Of a stretch of 64,000 bases of DNA, positions 19,500 through 31,366 are shown piece after piece. The DNA is from Candidatus Intricatilinea gracilis (GTDB lineage: Bacteria > Pseudomonadota > Gammaproteobacteria > Burkholderiales > Burkholderiaceae_C), in assembly GCA_016702605.1 (NCBI GenBank), contig JADJDQ010000001.1, positions 806,001-870,000 of the forward strand. The letters are read 5' to 3'. Under the pieces are notes generated by a model, which saw only the letters and a list, made by a program, of their open reading frames with translations, was not told where the DNA came from and searched no databases. Within the stretch, counting starts at the first letter, position 1. Each line of letters opens with the position of its first letter. The translations under genes were made by a program, and so were the position numbers.

Positions 19500-19682
19500 A
19501 TTTGTGCATTGAATCTATACGGCGGCAATTCGACGGCAATTGCGAAAATACCGCAACCAGGTCACAACATGTGGTTCGACACTGTGACTTGATTATCTGT
19601 CACGCGCCGTAGCAAACCCGAGGCGGTTAGCCGACGAATATCGAGTCAAGCGGACGTGAAACCCGCGGCGACAGGGCGGCGC

Positions 19683-20738
19683 TCAGGCGTCGCCGAGCAT
19701 CACGCCGATCTGGCGAGCACACACCAGCAGCGGTGAATCACCTTCGACGCCGCGGTTGCGGCCTGCCACGTCGTCGATCGGGATGCTGGTCAGGCCGCCG
19801 GCCTGCAGCGTCACCATGCGGCCGAATTCACCCCGCGCAACCAGGCCGGCGGCGGCGTTGCCGTACTGGGTGGCCAGCACGCGGTCGAACGGTGTCGGGC
19901 TGCCGCCGCGCTGCACGTGGCCCAGCACGGTGGCGCGCACCTCGCTTCTGACCAGCGGCTGCAGTTGCGCGCGCAGCGCATGCGCCACACCACCCAGGCG
20001 GATCGGGTCACCACCCACCTCGACCCGGCCGGCCACGGTGAGTTCACCACCCACCGGCTTGGCGCCTTCGGCGATGCAGATCACGGTGTGGCGGTGACGG
20101 TCTTCGCGCTCGCGGCAGTAGGCGGCCACGGCGTCGACGTCGTACGCAATCTCGGGCAGCAGGATCACGTCCGCTGCGCCGGCCAGGCCGGCTTCGAGGG
20201 CGATCCAGCCGGCGTAACGACCCATGGTCTCGACGATCATGATGCGGCCGTGGCTCTGGCCGGTGGTGGTGACGCGCTCGAGCGCGTCGGTCACCGTGGC
20301 CACCGCGGTGTCGAAGCCGAAGCTGCGTTCACAGCCGTAGATGTCGTTGTCGATGGTCTTGGGCACACCCACCACCGGCAGGCCGAGTTTGGTCAGACCG
20401 TGGGTGATCGTCATGGTGCCGTCACCGCCGATGGCCACCAGGGCGTCGAGCTTCAGGTCACGCACGTAGTCCATCACCTCGGCCGAGCGGTCGACACCCT
20501 TGACGTTGAAGGGGCTGGACGAATTGCTCGTGCCCAGCACCGTGCCGCCAGTGGCGAGGATGCCGCCCACGTCGTCCCAGCTGAGCCAACGACCGCGCTG
20601 CTCGATCAGGCCGAGCATGCCGTCGGCGATGCCCCAGACCTCGGCATTGCACTGGCGGATGAGCGATTTGGTGACGGAGCGGATGACGGCGTTGAGGCCG
20701 GGACAATCCCCGCCGCCGGTCAGAAGTGCGATGCGCAT
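19683..20738 (-). CDS. 6-phosphofructokinase (mixed-signature, PfkA family)
   Basis: Phosphorylates fructose 6-phosphate to the 1,6-bisphosphate in glycolysis. 351 residues from the ATG at 20738 (MRIALLTGGGDCPGLN), the family start; the longer frame to 20918 has no homologous sequence. Key parts: GGGDCPGLNAVI, LVAIGGDGTM, VPKTIDND (substrate/catalytic loop with Asp) and MGRYAGWIALEAG. The donor-determining pair reads Gly in GGDG (ATP-type) but Lys in PKTIDND (the residue usual in PPi enzymes). This combination is known from ATP-dependent actinobacterial-type enzymes, so ATP is more likely, but it is not certain. Confidence 0.9.
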   Translation of the reverse strand: MRIALLTGGGDCPGLNAVIRSVTKSLIRQCNAEVWGIADGMLGLIEQRGRWLSWDDVGGILATGGTVLGTSNSSSPFNVKGVDRSAEVMDYVRDLKLDALVAIGGDGTMTITHGLTKLGLPVVGVPKTIDNDIYGCERSFGFDTAVATVTDALERVTTTGQSHGRIMIVETMGRYAGWIALEAGLAGAADVILLPEIAYDVDAVAAYCREREDRHRHTVICIAEGAKPVGGELTVAGRVEVGGDPIRLGGVAHALRAQLQPLVRSEVRATVLGHVQRGGSPTPFDRVLATQYGNAAAGLVARGEFGRMVTLQAGGLTSIPIDDVAGRNRGVEGDSPLLVCARQIGVMLGDA

Positions 20739-20880
20739 GGTGTGGAATGTGAGGTGGATCAATTTACGCCGTGACGCCCTGCCGGTATGCCGGACCAGGG
20801 GGAGTGCGAAGTCGACACAGCGCTCTAACCGCAGTCTAGCGAGGCCTCGCCGCGACGGGGCGATCCTTAGAATGACCGTC

Positions 20881-22326
20881 ATGCACATCCACATCCTGGG
20901 CATCTGCGGCACCTTCATGGGTGGGCTCGCGGCACTGGCACGCGAAGCAGGTCACCGGGTGACGGGCTGCGACGCCAACGTCTACCCGCCCATGAGCGAC
21001 CAGCTGCGCTCGCTGGGCATCGAGCTGATCGAGGGGTATGCGGTCGATCAGCTGGCGGCCCTGCCTGGCCAGCCCGACATGTTCGTCATCGGCAACGTGG
21101 TGGGCCGCGGCAACGACGGCCGTTACGCGTTGATGGAACACATCCTTGACGCCGGCCTGCCCTACACCAGCGGCCCGCAGTGGCTGGCCGACCATGTGCT
21201 GCAGGGCCGCCATGTGCTGGCAGTGGCCGGTACCCACGGCAAGACCACCACCACGGCCATGCTGGCCTGGATCCTCGAAGCCGCCGGCCTTCAGCCGGGT
21301 TTTCTGGTGGGTGGTGTGCCGAGCAACTTCGGCGTCTCGGCGCGGCTGGGCAGCGGCAAGGCCTTCGTCATCGAGGCCGACGAATACGACACCGCCTTCT
21401 TCGACAAGCGCAGCAAGTTCGTGCATTACCACCCACGCACGCTGGTGCTGAACAACCTCGAATACGACCACGCCGACATCTTCCCGGATGTGGAGGCCAT
21501 CGAGACGCAGTTCCACCATCTGATGCGCACCGTTCCGGCCAGCGGCCGCGTGGTGGTGAACATCCGCGACGCCCATCTCAAGAAGGTGCTGGCACGTGGC
21601 TGCTGGAGCAGCGTGCAGCAGTTCGGCGCACGCAAGGAGGAACCCGGCGCGCTGCGTGCCCGCGGCGAGCCCAACGCCTTCGACGTGTTGCGCGGCAGTC
21701 TCAAGGTCGGCCGCGTCGAGTGGGCGCTCGTGGGTGAACACAACCAGCTCAACGCCCTGGCCGCCATCGCTGCGGCCGAACACCTCGGTGTGGCAGTCGA
21801 CCAGGCCGCCGCCTCGCTGGCCCGCTTCGACAATGTCAAACGTCGCCTCGAGCTGAGTGGCACGGTGGCGTTCGGTGGTGGCAACGTCAAGGTCTACGAC
21901 GACTTTGCGCATCACCCCACCGCCATGCGCACCACCGTGAACGGCCTGCGGCGCAAGCTCGACAAGGCCGAGAACAACGGCGGCAAGAACGGCGGCGGCG
22001 GGCGCGAACGTATCCTGGCCGTGTTCGAGCCCCGCTCCAACACCATGAAGCTGGGCAGCATGAAGTCGCAGCTGCCCTGGGCGCTCGAAGAAGCCGACCT
22101 GTCGTTCTGCCACAGTGCCAACCTGGGCTGGGACGCCGCCGACGCGCTCAAACCCATGGGTGCCCATGCCAAGGTGTACGACACCATCGAGCGTCTGGTC
22201 GACGCCGTGGTGCGCGCCGCCCGCCCCGGCGACCACATCCTGTGCATGAGCAACGGTGGCTTCGGTGGCATCCACGCCAAGTTGCTGGCGGCGCTGGCTG
22301 CCAGGACGGCCGCCGCTGGCGCCTGA
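20881..22326 (+). CDS. mpl: UDP-N-acetylmuramate:L-alanyl-gamma-D-glutamyl-meso-diaminopimelate ligase
   Basis: Murein-recycling ligase that joins recovered tripeptide to UDP-MurNAc in the cytoplasm. 481 residues with the Mur ligase layout: Rossmann start MHIHILGICGTFMGGLAALA, ATP loop AVAGTHGKTTTTAMLAW, the family stretch FVIEADEYDTAFFDKRSKF, NNLEYDHADIFPD, and the C-terminal KVYDDFAHHPTAM. The EYDTAFFDKRSKF and GICGTFMGG motifs separate Mpl from MurC. I use the ATG at 20881; another at 20872 adds three residues. It overlaps the esterase gene downstream by one base. Confidence 0.95.
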   Translation: MHIHILGICGTFMGGLAALAREAGHRVTGCDANVYPPMSDQLRSLGIELIEGYAVDQLAALPGQPDMFVIGNVVGRGNDGRYALMEHILDAGLPYTSGPQWLADHVLQGRHVLAVAGTHGKTTTTAMLAWILEAAGLQPGFLVGGVPSNFGVSARLGSGKAFVIEADEYDTAFFDKRSKFVHYHPRTLVLNNLEYDHADIFPDVEAIETQFHHLMRTVPASGRVVVNIRDAHLKKVLARGCWSSVQQFGARKEEPGALRARGEPNAFDVLRGSLKVGRVEWALVGEHNQLNALAAIAAAEHLGVAVDQAAASLARFDNVKRRLELSGTVAFGGGNVKVYDDFAHHPTAMRTTVNGLRRKLDKAENNGGKNGGGGRERILAVFEPRSNTMKLGSMKSQLPWALEEADLSFCHSANLGWDAADALKPMGAHAKVYDTIERLVDAVVRAARPGDHILCMSNGGFGGIHAKLLAALAARTAAAGA

Positions 22327-22979
22327 TGCCAGTCGTTGCGCCCGGTGGCGTGCCGACCTCCACCAACGGCAACGCGCCGGTCACCCACCTGCTGTACCTG
22401 CACGGCTTCAGGTCGTCGCCGCTCTCGTTCAAGGCGCAGCGCATGTTGCGCTGGGTGCGCGAAGAACAGCCCGAGCTGGTCTGGGCCTGCCCGCAACTGC
22501 CGCCATCGCCGCGCGAGGCGGTCGAACTCATCGACGCTGCTGTCGCCAGTTGGCCGGTGGCGAACACCCTCGTCATGGGCAGCTCGCTGGGCGGCTGGTA
22601 TGCCACGGTGCAGGCCGAGCGCCTGGGACCTTCCTGCCGCGCCGTGCTGCTCAACCCGGCCATCTACCCGGCGCGTGACCTGGCCAGATACATCGGCGAG
22701 CTGAGCCTGTTTCACAGCCCCGACGAACACTTCTACTTCAAGCCCGACTACATCAAGGAGTTGCAGGACCTGCAGCCCGGCGCCGTCAGCTCCGTGCAGC
22801 GTTACTGCGCCATCATCGCCCAGGGTGACGAGTTGCTCGACTGGCGCGAAATGCTGGCACGTTACCCCGGCGCCGACGTCAAGCTGCTGCCCGGCAGCGA
22901 CCACGCGCTGAGCGATTTCGAGCAGCACCTGCCGCACATCCTGTCGTTCGCCGGATTTGCGCGGTCAGGGGGCGTCTGA
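22326..22979 (+). CDS. YqiA-type alpha/beta-hydrolase (esterase)
   Basis: Small cytoplasmic esterase-like protein of 217 residues. YqiA/UPF0227 marks: LLYLHGFRSSPLSFKA (oxyanion region), VMGSSLGGWYATVQAERL (nucleophile Ser in GSSLGG), LNPAIYPARDLARYIG, AIIAQGDELLDW (Asp) and PGSDHALSDFEQHLP (His). The ATG at 22326 overlaps the mpl stop (TGATG). Its physiological ester is unknown in the family. Confidence 0.87.
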   Translation: MPVVAPGGVPTSTNGNAPVTHLLYLHGFRSSPLSFKAQRMLRWVREEQPELVWACPQLPPSPREAVELIDAAVASWPVANTLVMGSSLGGWYATVQAERLGPSCRAVLLNPAIYPARDLARYIGELSLFHSPDEHFYFKPDYIKELQDLQPGAVSSVQRYCAIIAQGDELLDWREMLARYPGADVKLLPGSDHALSDFEQHLPHILSFAGFARSGGV

Positions 22980-23090
22980 TCCAGGCACCGTGGTGCCCGG
23001 CCTGGCCGCACCATGACGCGTGACCACCCCCCTGCTGGCAACTGACGGCTGCCCTTGCTTTTCATCCCCGAACCGCGAAGTCCGAACCCC

Positions 23091-23846
23091 ATGTCCAAGC
23101 TCCAGAACAAGGTCTGCATCATCACCGGCGCCGCTCAGGGCATCGGCCTGGCCACAGCGCTCAAGTTCGCCCAGGAGGGCGCCACCGTCGTGGTGTGTGA
23201 CATCAAGGCCGAGGCCGTCGATGCCGCCGTCCTGCAATGCCTGGAAGCCGGCGCGGCCAGCGGCGGGCGCGCCGAAGGCTTCGTCGTCGACGTGACCGAC
23301 CGCGCCCAGATCGACGCCATGGTGCTCACCGTCAAGGAACGCCACAACCGCATCGACGTGCTGGTCAACAACGCCGGCATCACCAAGGACGCGCGCCTGA
23401 TCAAGATGACCGAAGCCCAGTTCGACGCCGTCATCGACGTCAACCTGCGCGGCGTCTTCAACTGCGCCCAGGCCGTGGCCGACACCATGATCGCGCAGCG
23501 CAGCGGCGTCATCCTCAACGCCAGCAGCGTGGTGGGCATCTACGGCAACTTCGGCCAGACCAATTACGCCGCCACCAAGTTCGGCGTCATCGGTTTCACC
23601 AAGACCTGGAGCCGCGAACTCGGCCCCAAGGGCATCCGCGTCAACGCCGTGGCGCCGGGCTTCATCGACACACCCATCCTGTCGACCATGCCCGAGAAGG
23701 TCGTCTCCCAGATGCGCGATGAAGTGCCGCTCGGCCGCCTGGGCCGCCCCGAAGAGATCGCCAACGTCTATGCCTTCCTGGCCAGCGACGAAGCCAGCTA
23801 CGTGAACGGCGCCGTGCTCGAAGTGGCGGGTGGTCTGACCGTGTGA
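23091..23846 (+). CDS. FabG-like 3-oxoacyl reductase (short-chain dehydrogenase)
   Basis: NAD(P)H-dependent reductase of 251 residues, classical SDR fold. It shows the cofactor motif TGAAQGIGLA (residues 13-22), VLVNNAGITKDARLIKM, an active-site Ser in NASSVVGIYGNFGQTNY with the YAATK Tyr/Lys pair, and the RVNAVAPGFIDTP and DEASYVNGAVLEVAGGL ends. The GITKDARLIKMTE stretch is strongly FabG/PhaB-like. It is not within a fab cluster, so a role in polyhydroxyalkanoate or general 3-oxoacyl reduction is equally possible. The ATG at 23091 fits the family. Confidence 0.85.
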   Translation: MSKLQNKVCIITGAAQGIGLATALKFAQEGATVVVCDIKAEAVDAAVLQCLEAGAASGGRAEGFVVDVTDRAQIDAMVLTVKERHNRIDVLVNNAGITKDARLIKMTEAQFDAVIDVNLRGVFNCAQAVADTMIAQRSGVILNASSVVGIYGNFGQTNYAATKFGVIGFTKTWSRELGPKGIRVNAVAPGFIDTPILSTMPEKVVSQMRDEVPLGRLGRPEEIANVYAFLASDEASYVNGAVLEVAGGLTV

Positions 23847-23952
23847 TCGCCGAGCCGAGGCTGGCCCTCGGCCCGGCTGCGCCACGGGTCGTCGACCCGC
23901 CTGCGGGCTGATGCCCGTGCCCACGGGCACGGAGTTCGCGTAAGGTGCCGGC

Positions 23953-27999
<4,047 letters not shown>

Positions 28000-28001
28000 A
28001 C

Positions 28002-28589
28002 TCAGGTCCTGGGCGCCGACGCTGCAGCCGATGAAGCGGCCGGTGCCGCTGTGGTGGGTGCCGCCTTGCGCGGCAACATGATGATCAGGTATCGCAGATT
28101 GAGCTTGCGCCCGTCGGCCAGTGCCACCCGCACGATCATGCGGGTGCCGTGCCTGATCTTGTATTCACCGTCGATCGTGAGGCGTTGTTTGTCGGCACTC
28201 GGGTCGAGGTAGGCGTCGACGATGTCGACCCCATTGAGCAAGGTGATGTGGGCGGTGGCGCCGGTCAGGTCGACCGGCTTGTCGTCGGCGGTCAGGTAAA
28301 GGTCGAGGTAGGTGGGCTGCGCATCGAACTCGACGGCCACACCCTGGTCACTCAACACCAGACCGCCGTGTTTGGCACCCACCGTCGACCCACCCGGGCC
28401 GGGACGCGGCGCCGGAACGTGAAACTTGGGCGCCGAAGCCGCCCTGCCCGGCGCCGACGCAGCGGCTGCAGACGTGCCGGGGGCGGAGGCTGCAAGCGCC
28501 GTGGCCACGTCGGCCGCCCTTGCGGGCAGCGCGGGCAACACACTCGAGATGAGCAAGGTCAGGGCTATGCGTTGATGCAGGGTGGTCAT
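28002..28589 (-). CDS. Secreted hypothetical protein
   Basis: 195 residues with a signal peptide (MTTLHQRIALTLLISSVLPALPARA) and an Ala/Ser/Pro-rich spacer, then a compact domain (GGLVLSDQGVAVEFDAQP, YLDLYLTADDKPVDLTGATAHITL, LTIDGEYKIRHGTRMIVRVAL) that looks like an immunoglobulin-like beta sandwich, and an Ala-rich tail. I do not recognise a named family; the PVDLTGATAHITLLNG phrase resembles periplasmic copper-binding or efflux-associated small domains, but this is weak. The ATG at 28589 is chosen for the signal peptide. It may be transcribed separately from the metallopeptidase upstream, 200 bases away. Confidence 0.65.
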   Translation of the reverse strand: MTTLHQRIALTLLISSVLPALPARAADVATALAASAPGTSAAAASAPGRAASAPKFHVPAPRPGPGGSTVGAKHGGLVLSDQGVAVEFDAQPTYLDLYLTADDKPVDLTGATAHITLLNGVDIVDAYLDPSADKQRLTIDGEYKIRHGTRMIVRVALADGRKLNLRYLIIMLPRKAAPTTAAPAASSAAASAPRT

Positions 28590-28791
28590 GGGAAGTCGAC
28601 GTCGGCTGAAGCTGGGATCAGGGAGAGCGAGCATAGAACGCTGCGCGGCGCAACGAACACGCTGAGCCGACGGCACCGCGCGGGGCGTGACATCGGTCCG
28701 CGCCGGATCGTCCGACCGCGACTCCGCGCCGCAACACCTGGGCCGTTGCCGATGGGGCCGTGTGGGGGTCGGCACCAGTCCGCTGCTGCGC

Positions 28792-29718
28792 TCACTCCAT
28801 CACCGGCAACGTCTCGTCCTTGAGGGTGCCGCGGTGCACTTCGACGTCGGGGATGACCGAACGCACCACATCCCAGAACGCCGGGCTGTGGTTCATCTCA
28901 CGCAGATGGGCGAGTTCGTGTACGACCACGTAGTCGATGGTCGGCAGGGCGTGGTGAATGAGGCGCCAGTTCAGACGGATGGTGCCGTTGCTGCTGGCGC
29001 TGCCCCAGCGGGTGGTGGCCGAACTCAGGCTCAGGCGTTTGATGGTGACACCCAGTCGCGGCGCGAAGTGGCGCACCCGTTCGTCGAACAGGGCGCGGGC
29101 CTGGCGCTGCAGCCAGCTCTGCACGGCGTCGCGGATCTGCGCCGGCTCGGCGCTGGCGGCCAGGCCGACGCGCAGCAGACGCTGGCTGCCGGGTTCGGCA
29201 GGCACGATCTGGGCGCCGATGACGCGGGTGTCGAGCGTGATGCGTAGCGGCGCGCCCAGGAACGGCAGCTCCGCGCCGTCGCCCCACGGAATACGCGCGG
29301 CGGCGACACGTTTCTGGCGATCCGCCTGATCGTGCAGCTTGCGCAGGATCCAGCTGGCCTTGGCCAGCAGCGCGGTGTCGATCTCGCTCTGGCCGACCCA
29401 GCGCGGCGCACTCACGGCCAGGCCTTCACCGCCCACGACAAAACCGATGCTGCGCCGGCGCGCGCGGCGTAATTCGTAGCCGATGAGGTGTTCACCGAGC
29501 CGCAGTTCGCGGTTGGCGCGGGGGTGACGGTGGATCGCCGGCGCAGGTGCGACGGACCGGGCGACACCGAGTGGCGGCACCTGGCTGGGCTGCACCGCGA
29601 CGGCCGGCAGGCGAGGCGCCGGCGGCGCCGAACGGGCTGTGGGCAGTGGCAGGTCGAAGGCCAGCGCCAGCTGGTCGGGCACCGGGTCGGGCAACCGGCG
29701 AGGGGCTCGGGCGGGCAT
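28792..29718 (-). CDS. YgjP/DUF45-type zinc metallopeptidase
   Basis: Predicted cytoplasmic zinc peptidase of 308 residues. The C-terminal half carries the hallmark VVHELAHLREMNHSPAFWDVV: HELAH gives two zinc ligands and NHSPAFW the third. The stretch LSSATTRWGSASSNGTIRLNW upstream is equally typical of the family (WGSxxxxGxIxLNW). The N-terminal 80 residues are Pro/Ala-rich and poorly conserved, so a later start is possible. It ends a minus-strand run plsC-like, gmhB, glyS, glyQ. Confidence 0.88.
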   Translation of the reverse strand: MPARAPRRLPDPVPDQLALAFDLPLPTARSAPPAPRLPAVAVQPSQVPPLGVARSVAPAPAIHRHPRANRELRLGEHLIGYELRRARRRSIGFVVGGEGLAVSAPRWVGQSEIDTALLAKASWILRKLHDQADRQKRVAAARIPWGDGAELPFLGAPLRITLDTRVIGAQIVPAEPGSQRLLRVGLAASAEPAQIRDAVQSWLQRQARALFDERVRHFAPRLGVTIKRLSLSSATTRWGSASSNGTIRLNWRLIHHALPTIDYVVVHELAHLREMNHSPAFWDVVRSVIPDVEVHRGTLKDETLPVME

Positions 29719-29739
29719 GGGCGCTGCCGGCGGGTGAGC

Positions 29740-30525
29740 TCAGGCGGCGCGTGCGTCGGCCGGCGTCTGGTCGGCCTGGCCGGCTGCGTAGGCCTCGGGG
29801 TCGAGGCGGCGCATCTCGGCCTCGATCCAGGTCTCGACCTCTTTCATCATCTCGTCGGGGCGGCGGCCTTCGGGCGCGATGGGTTTGCCGATGGAGATGT
29901 CGATCACCCCCGGGCGCAGCACAAAACTCTTGCGCGGCCAGCAGCGGGCGGACGTGACCGCAATCGGCACCACCGGCACCTTGGCCCAGATGGCCAGGCG
30001 GGTGGCGCCGCTCTTGTACTCACCCTGGCCGCCACGTTCGGCGCGGGTACCTTCGGGAAACATGATCACCCAGATGCCACGCGCGGTGAGTTCGCGGCCA
30101 CGTTCGGCCACCTTCTTCCAGGCCTCGGCGCGTTTGGAGCGATCGATGTGGATCATGTCCATGCGCCCGATCGCCCAGCCGAAGAACGGGATCATCAGCA
30201 GCTCTTTCTTGAACACGTAGGCGACCGGATGCGGCATGAGCATCGGGAAAGCGAAGGTCTCCCAGGTGGACTGGTGCTTGGGCGCGAGGATGACGCCGGC
30301 ATTGCCGTCGGCCGCGGGCGGCACGTTGTCCATACCCTGCACCCGCCACTGCACACCGCAGATCACCTTGGCGCCCAGGATCGAGATCTTCAGCCAGTGG
30401 GCGCAGAGCAGGTAGATCGTGTTGCTGCTGGCGAACAGCGCCACCACCACCACGGTGAGTGCATACGGCACCACGGTGACGAACAACCACAGGATGAACA
30501 GCAGGGATCGAAGTCGGGCAAGCAT
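29740..30525 (-). CDS. plsC: 1-acyl-sn-glycerol-3-phosphate acyltransferase (PlsC-like)
   Basis: Inner-membrane acyltransferase that adds the second acyl chain to lysophosphatidic acid. 261 residues: an N-terminal membrane segment (SLLFILWLFVTVVPYALTVVVV; first 20 shown in part), the catalytic box in KHQSTWETFA (HxxxxE instead of the more common HxxxxD), IGRMDMIHIDRS and the substrate motif VIMFPEGTRAERGG. Location right after gmhB is usual in Burkholderiales. The glutamate in the HX4 box is common in this subgroup. Confidence 0.88.
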   Translation of the reverse strand: MLARLRSLLFILWLFVTVVPYALTVVVVALFASSNTIYLLCAHWLKISILGAKVICGVQWRVQGMDNVPPAADGNAGVILAPKHQSTWETFAFPMLMPHPVAYVFKKELLMIPFFGWAIGRMDMIHIDRSKRAEAWKKVAERGRELTARGIWVIMFPEGTRAERGGQGEYKSGATRLAIWAKVPVVPIAVTSARCWPRKSFVLRPGVIDISIGKPIAPEGRRPDEMMKEVETWIEAEMRRLDPEAYAAGQADQTPADARAA

Positions 30526-30582
30526 GAGAGATGGGGTCGAGGTGATCGGGGCGTGACGGCAACGTGATCGTGGGCAAGCGCT

Positions 30583-31164
30583 TCAGTGGTTGCTGCGCCG
30601 ACCAGGGTCGGGGCGCGCCAGGATGAGGGCTTCGGCAAACGCGGCCAGATCGGCATGCACCGTGAGGCCGGGCACCTGCTCGTGCATGCGGGCCACGGCG
30701 GCTTCGGACAAGCCCTTGGACTTGCCGGTCAGCACCAGATGCGGCGCACAACCGGCCGACACCGCCGCCTGCAGGTCGCGCAGCGAATCACCCACCGCCG
30801 GCACGTTGGCCAGTTCGATGCCGTAACGCTCGCCGATCTTCTCGAGCAGGCCCGGGCGGGGCTTGCGGCAATCGCAGTCGTCCTCGGGGGCGTGCGGGCA
30901 GAAGAACACCGCGTCGACGCGGCCGCCGCGCTGCGCCAGCTGCTCGTTCATCTTGATGTGCATGGCGTTGAGTGTGGCCATGTCGAACAAGCCGCGCCCG
31001 AGGCCACTCTGGTTGGTGGCCAGCACCACGTGCCAGCCCTCCTGATTGAGCCGTGCCACGGCTTCGAGTGCGCCGGGGATGGGCTGCCATTCATCGACCG
31101 ACTTGATGTAGTCGTCGCTGTCTTCGTTGATCGTGCCGTCGCGGTCGAGGATGACGAGTTTCAT
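30583..31164 (-). CDS. gmhB: D-glycero-beta-D-manno-heptose-1,7-bisphosphate 7-phosphatase
   Basis: HAD-superfamily phosphatase in the ADP-heptose pathway for lipopolysaccharide core. 193 residues from ATG 31164; motif I LVILDRDGTINED (nucleophile Asp), VLATNQSGLGRGLF, the zinc-binding CPHAPEDDCDCRKPRPG loop typical of GmhB, and motif IV AVGDSLRDLQAA. An in-frame ATG at 31173 would add three residues. It sits between glyS and the acyltransferase gene on the same strand. Confidence 0.94.
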   Translation of the reverse strand: MKLVILDRDGTINEDSDDYIKSVDEWQPIPGALEAVARLNQEGWHVVLATNQSGLGRGLFDMATLNAMHIKMNEQLAQRGGRVDAVFFCPHAPEDDCDCRKPRPGLLEKIGERYGIELANVPAVGDSLRDLQAAVSAGCAPHLVLTGKSKGLSEAAVARMHEQVPGLTVHADLAAFAEALILARPDPGRRSNH

Positions 31165-31366
31165 GGCGTGCAACTGGACAGTCTTTCGCTGGCGCGTGAC
31201 TGCGCCGCACCGGCATTATCCGCGCCAGGTGGCCAGACATATGGCCGGCTGCCCAAGGTGGCCGGCGCGCCACGCCTGCGGCCAGCGGGACCGCAGCCGG
31301 TCTGCGTGGCGACCCGCCCCCGCGCTCACCGTCCGGGCCGGCAGCAGCGCCGGCCCTGGGTGCGCC

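Noticed and set aside
20836..22275. 479-codon minus-strand frame opposite mpl
   Set aside because: Shadow of mpl; translation lacks any fold signature.
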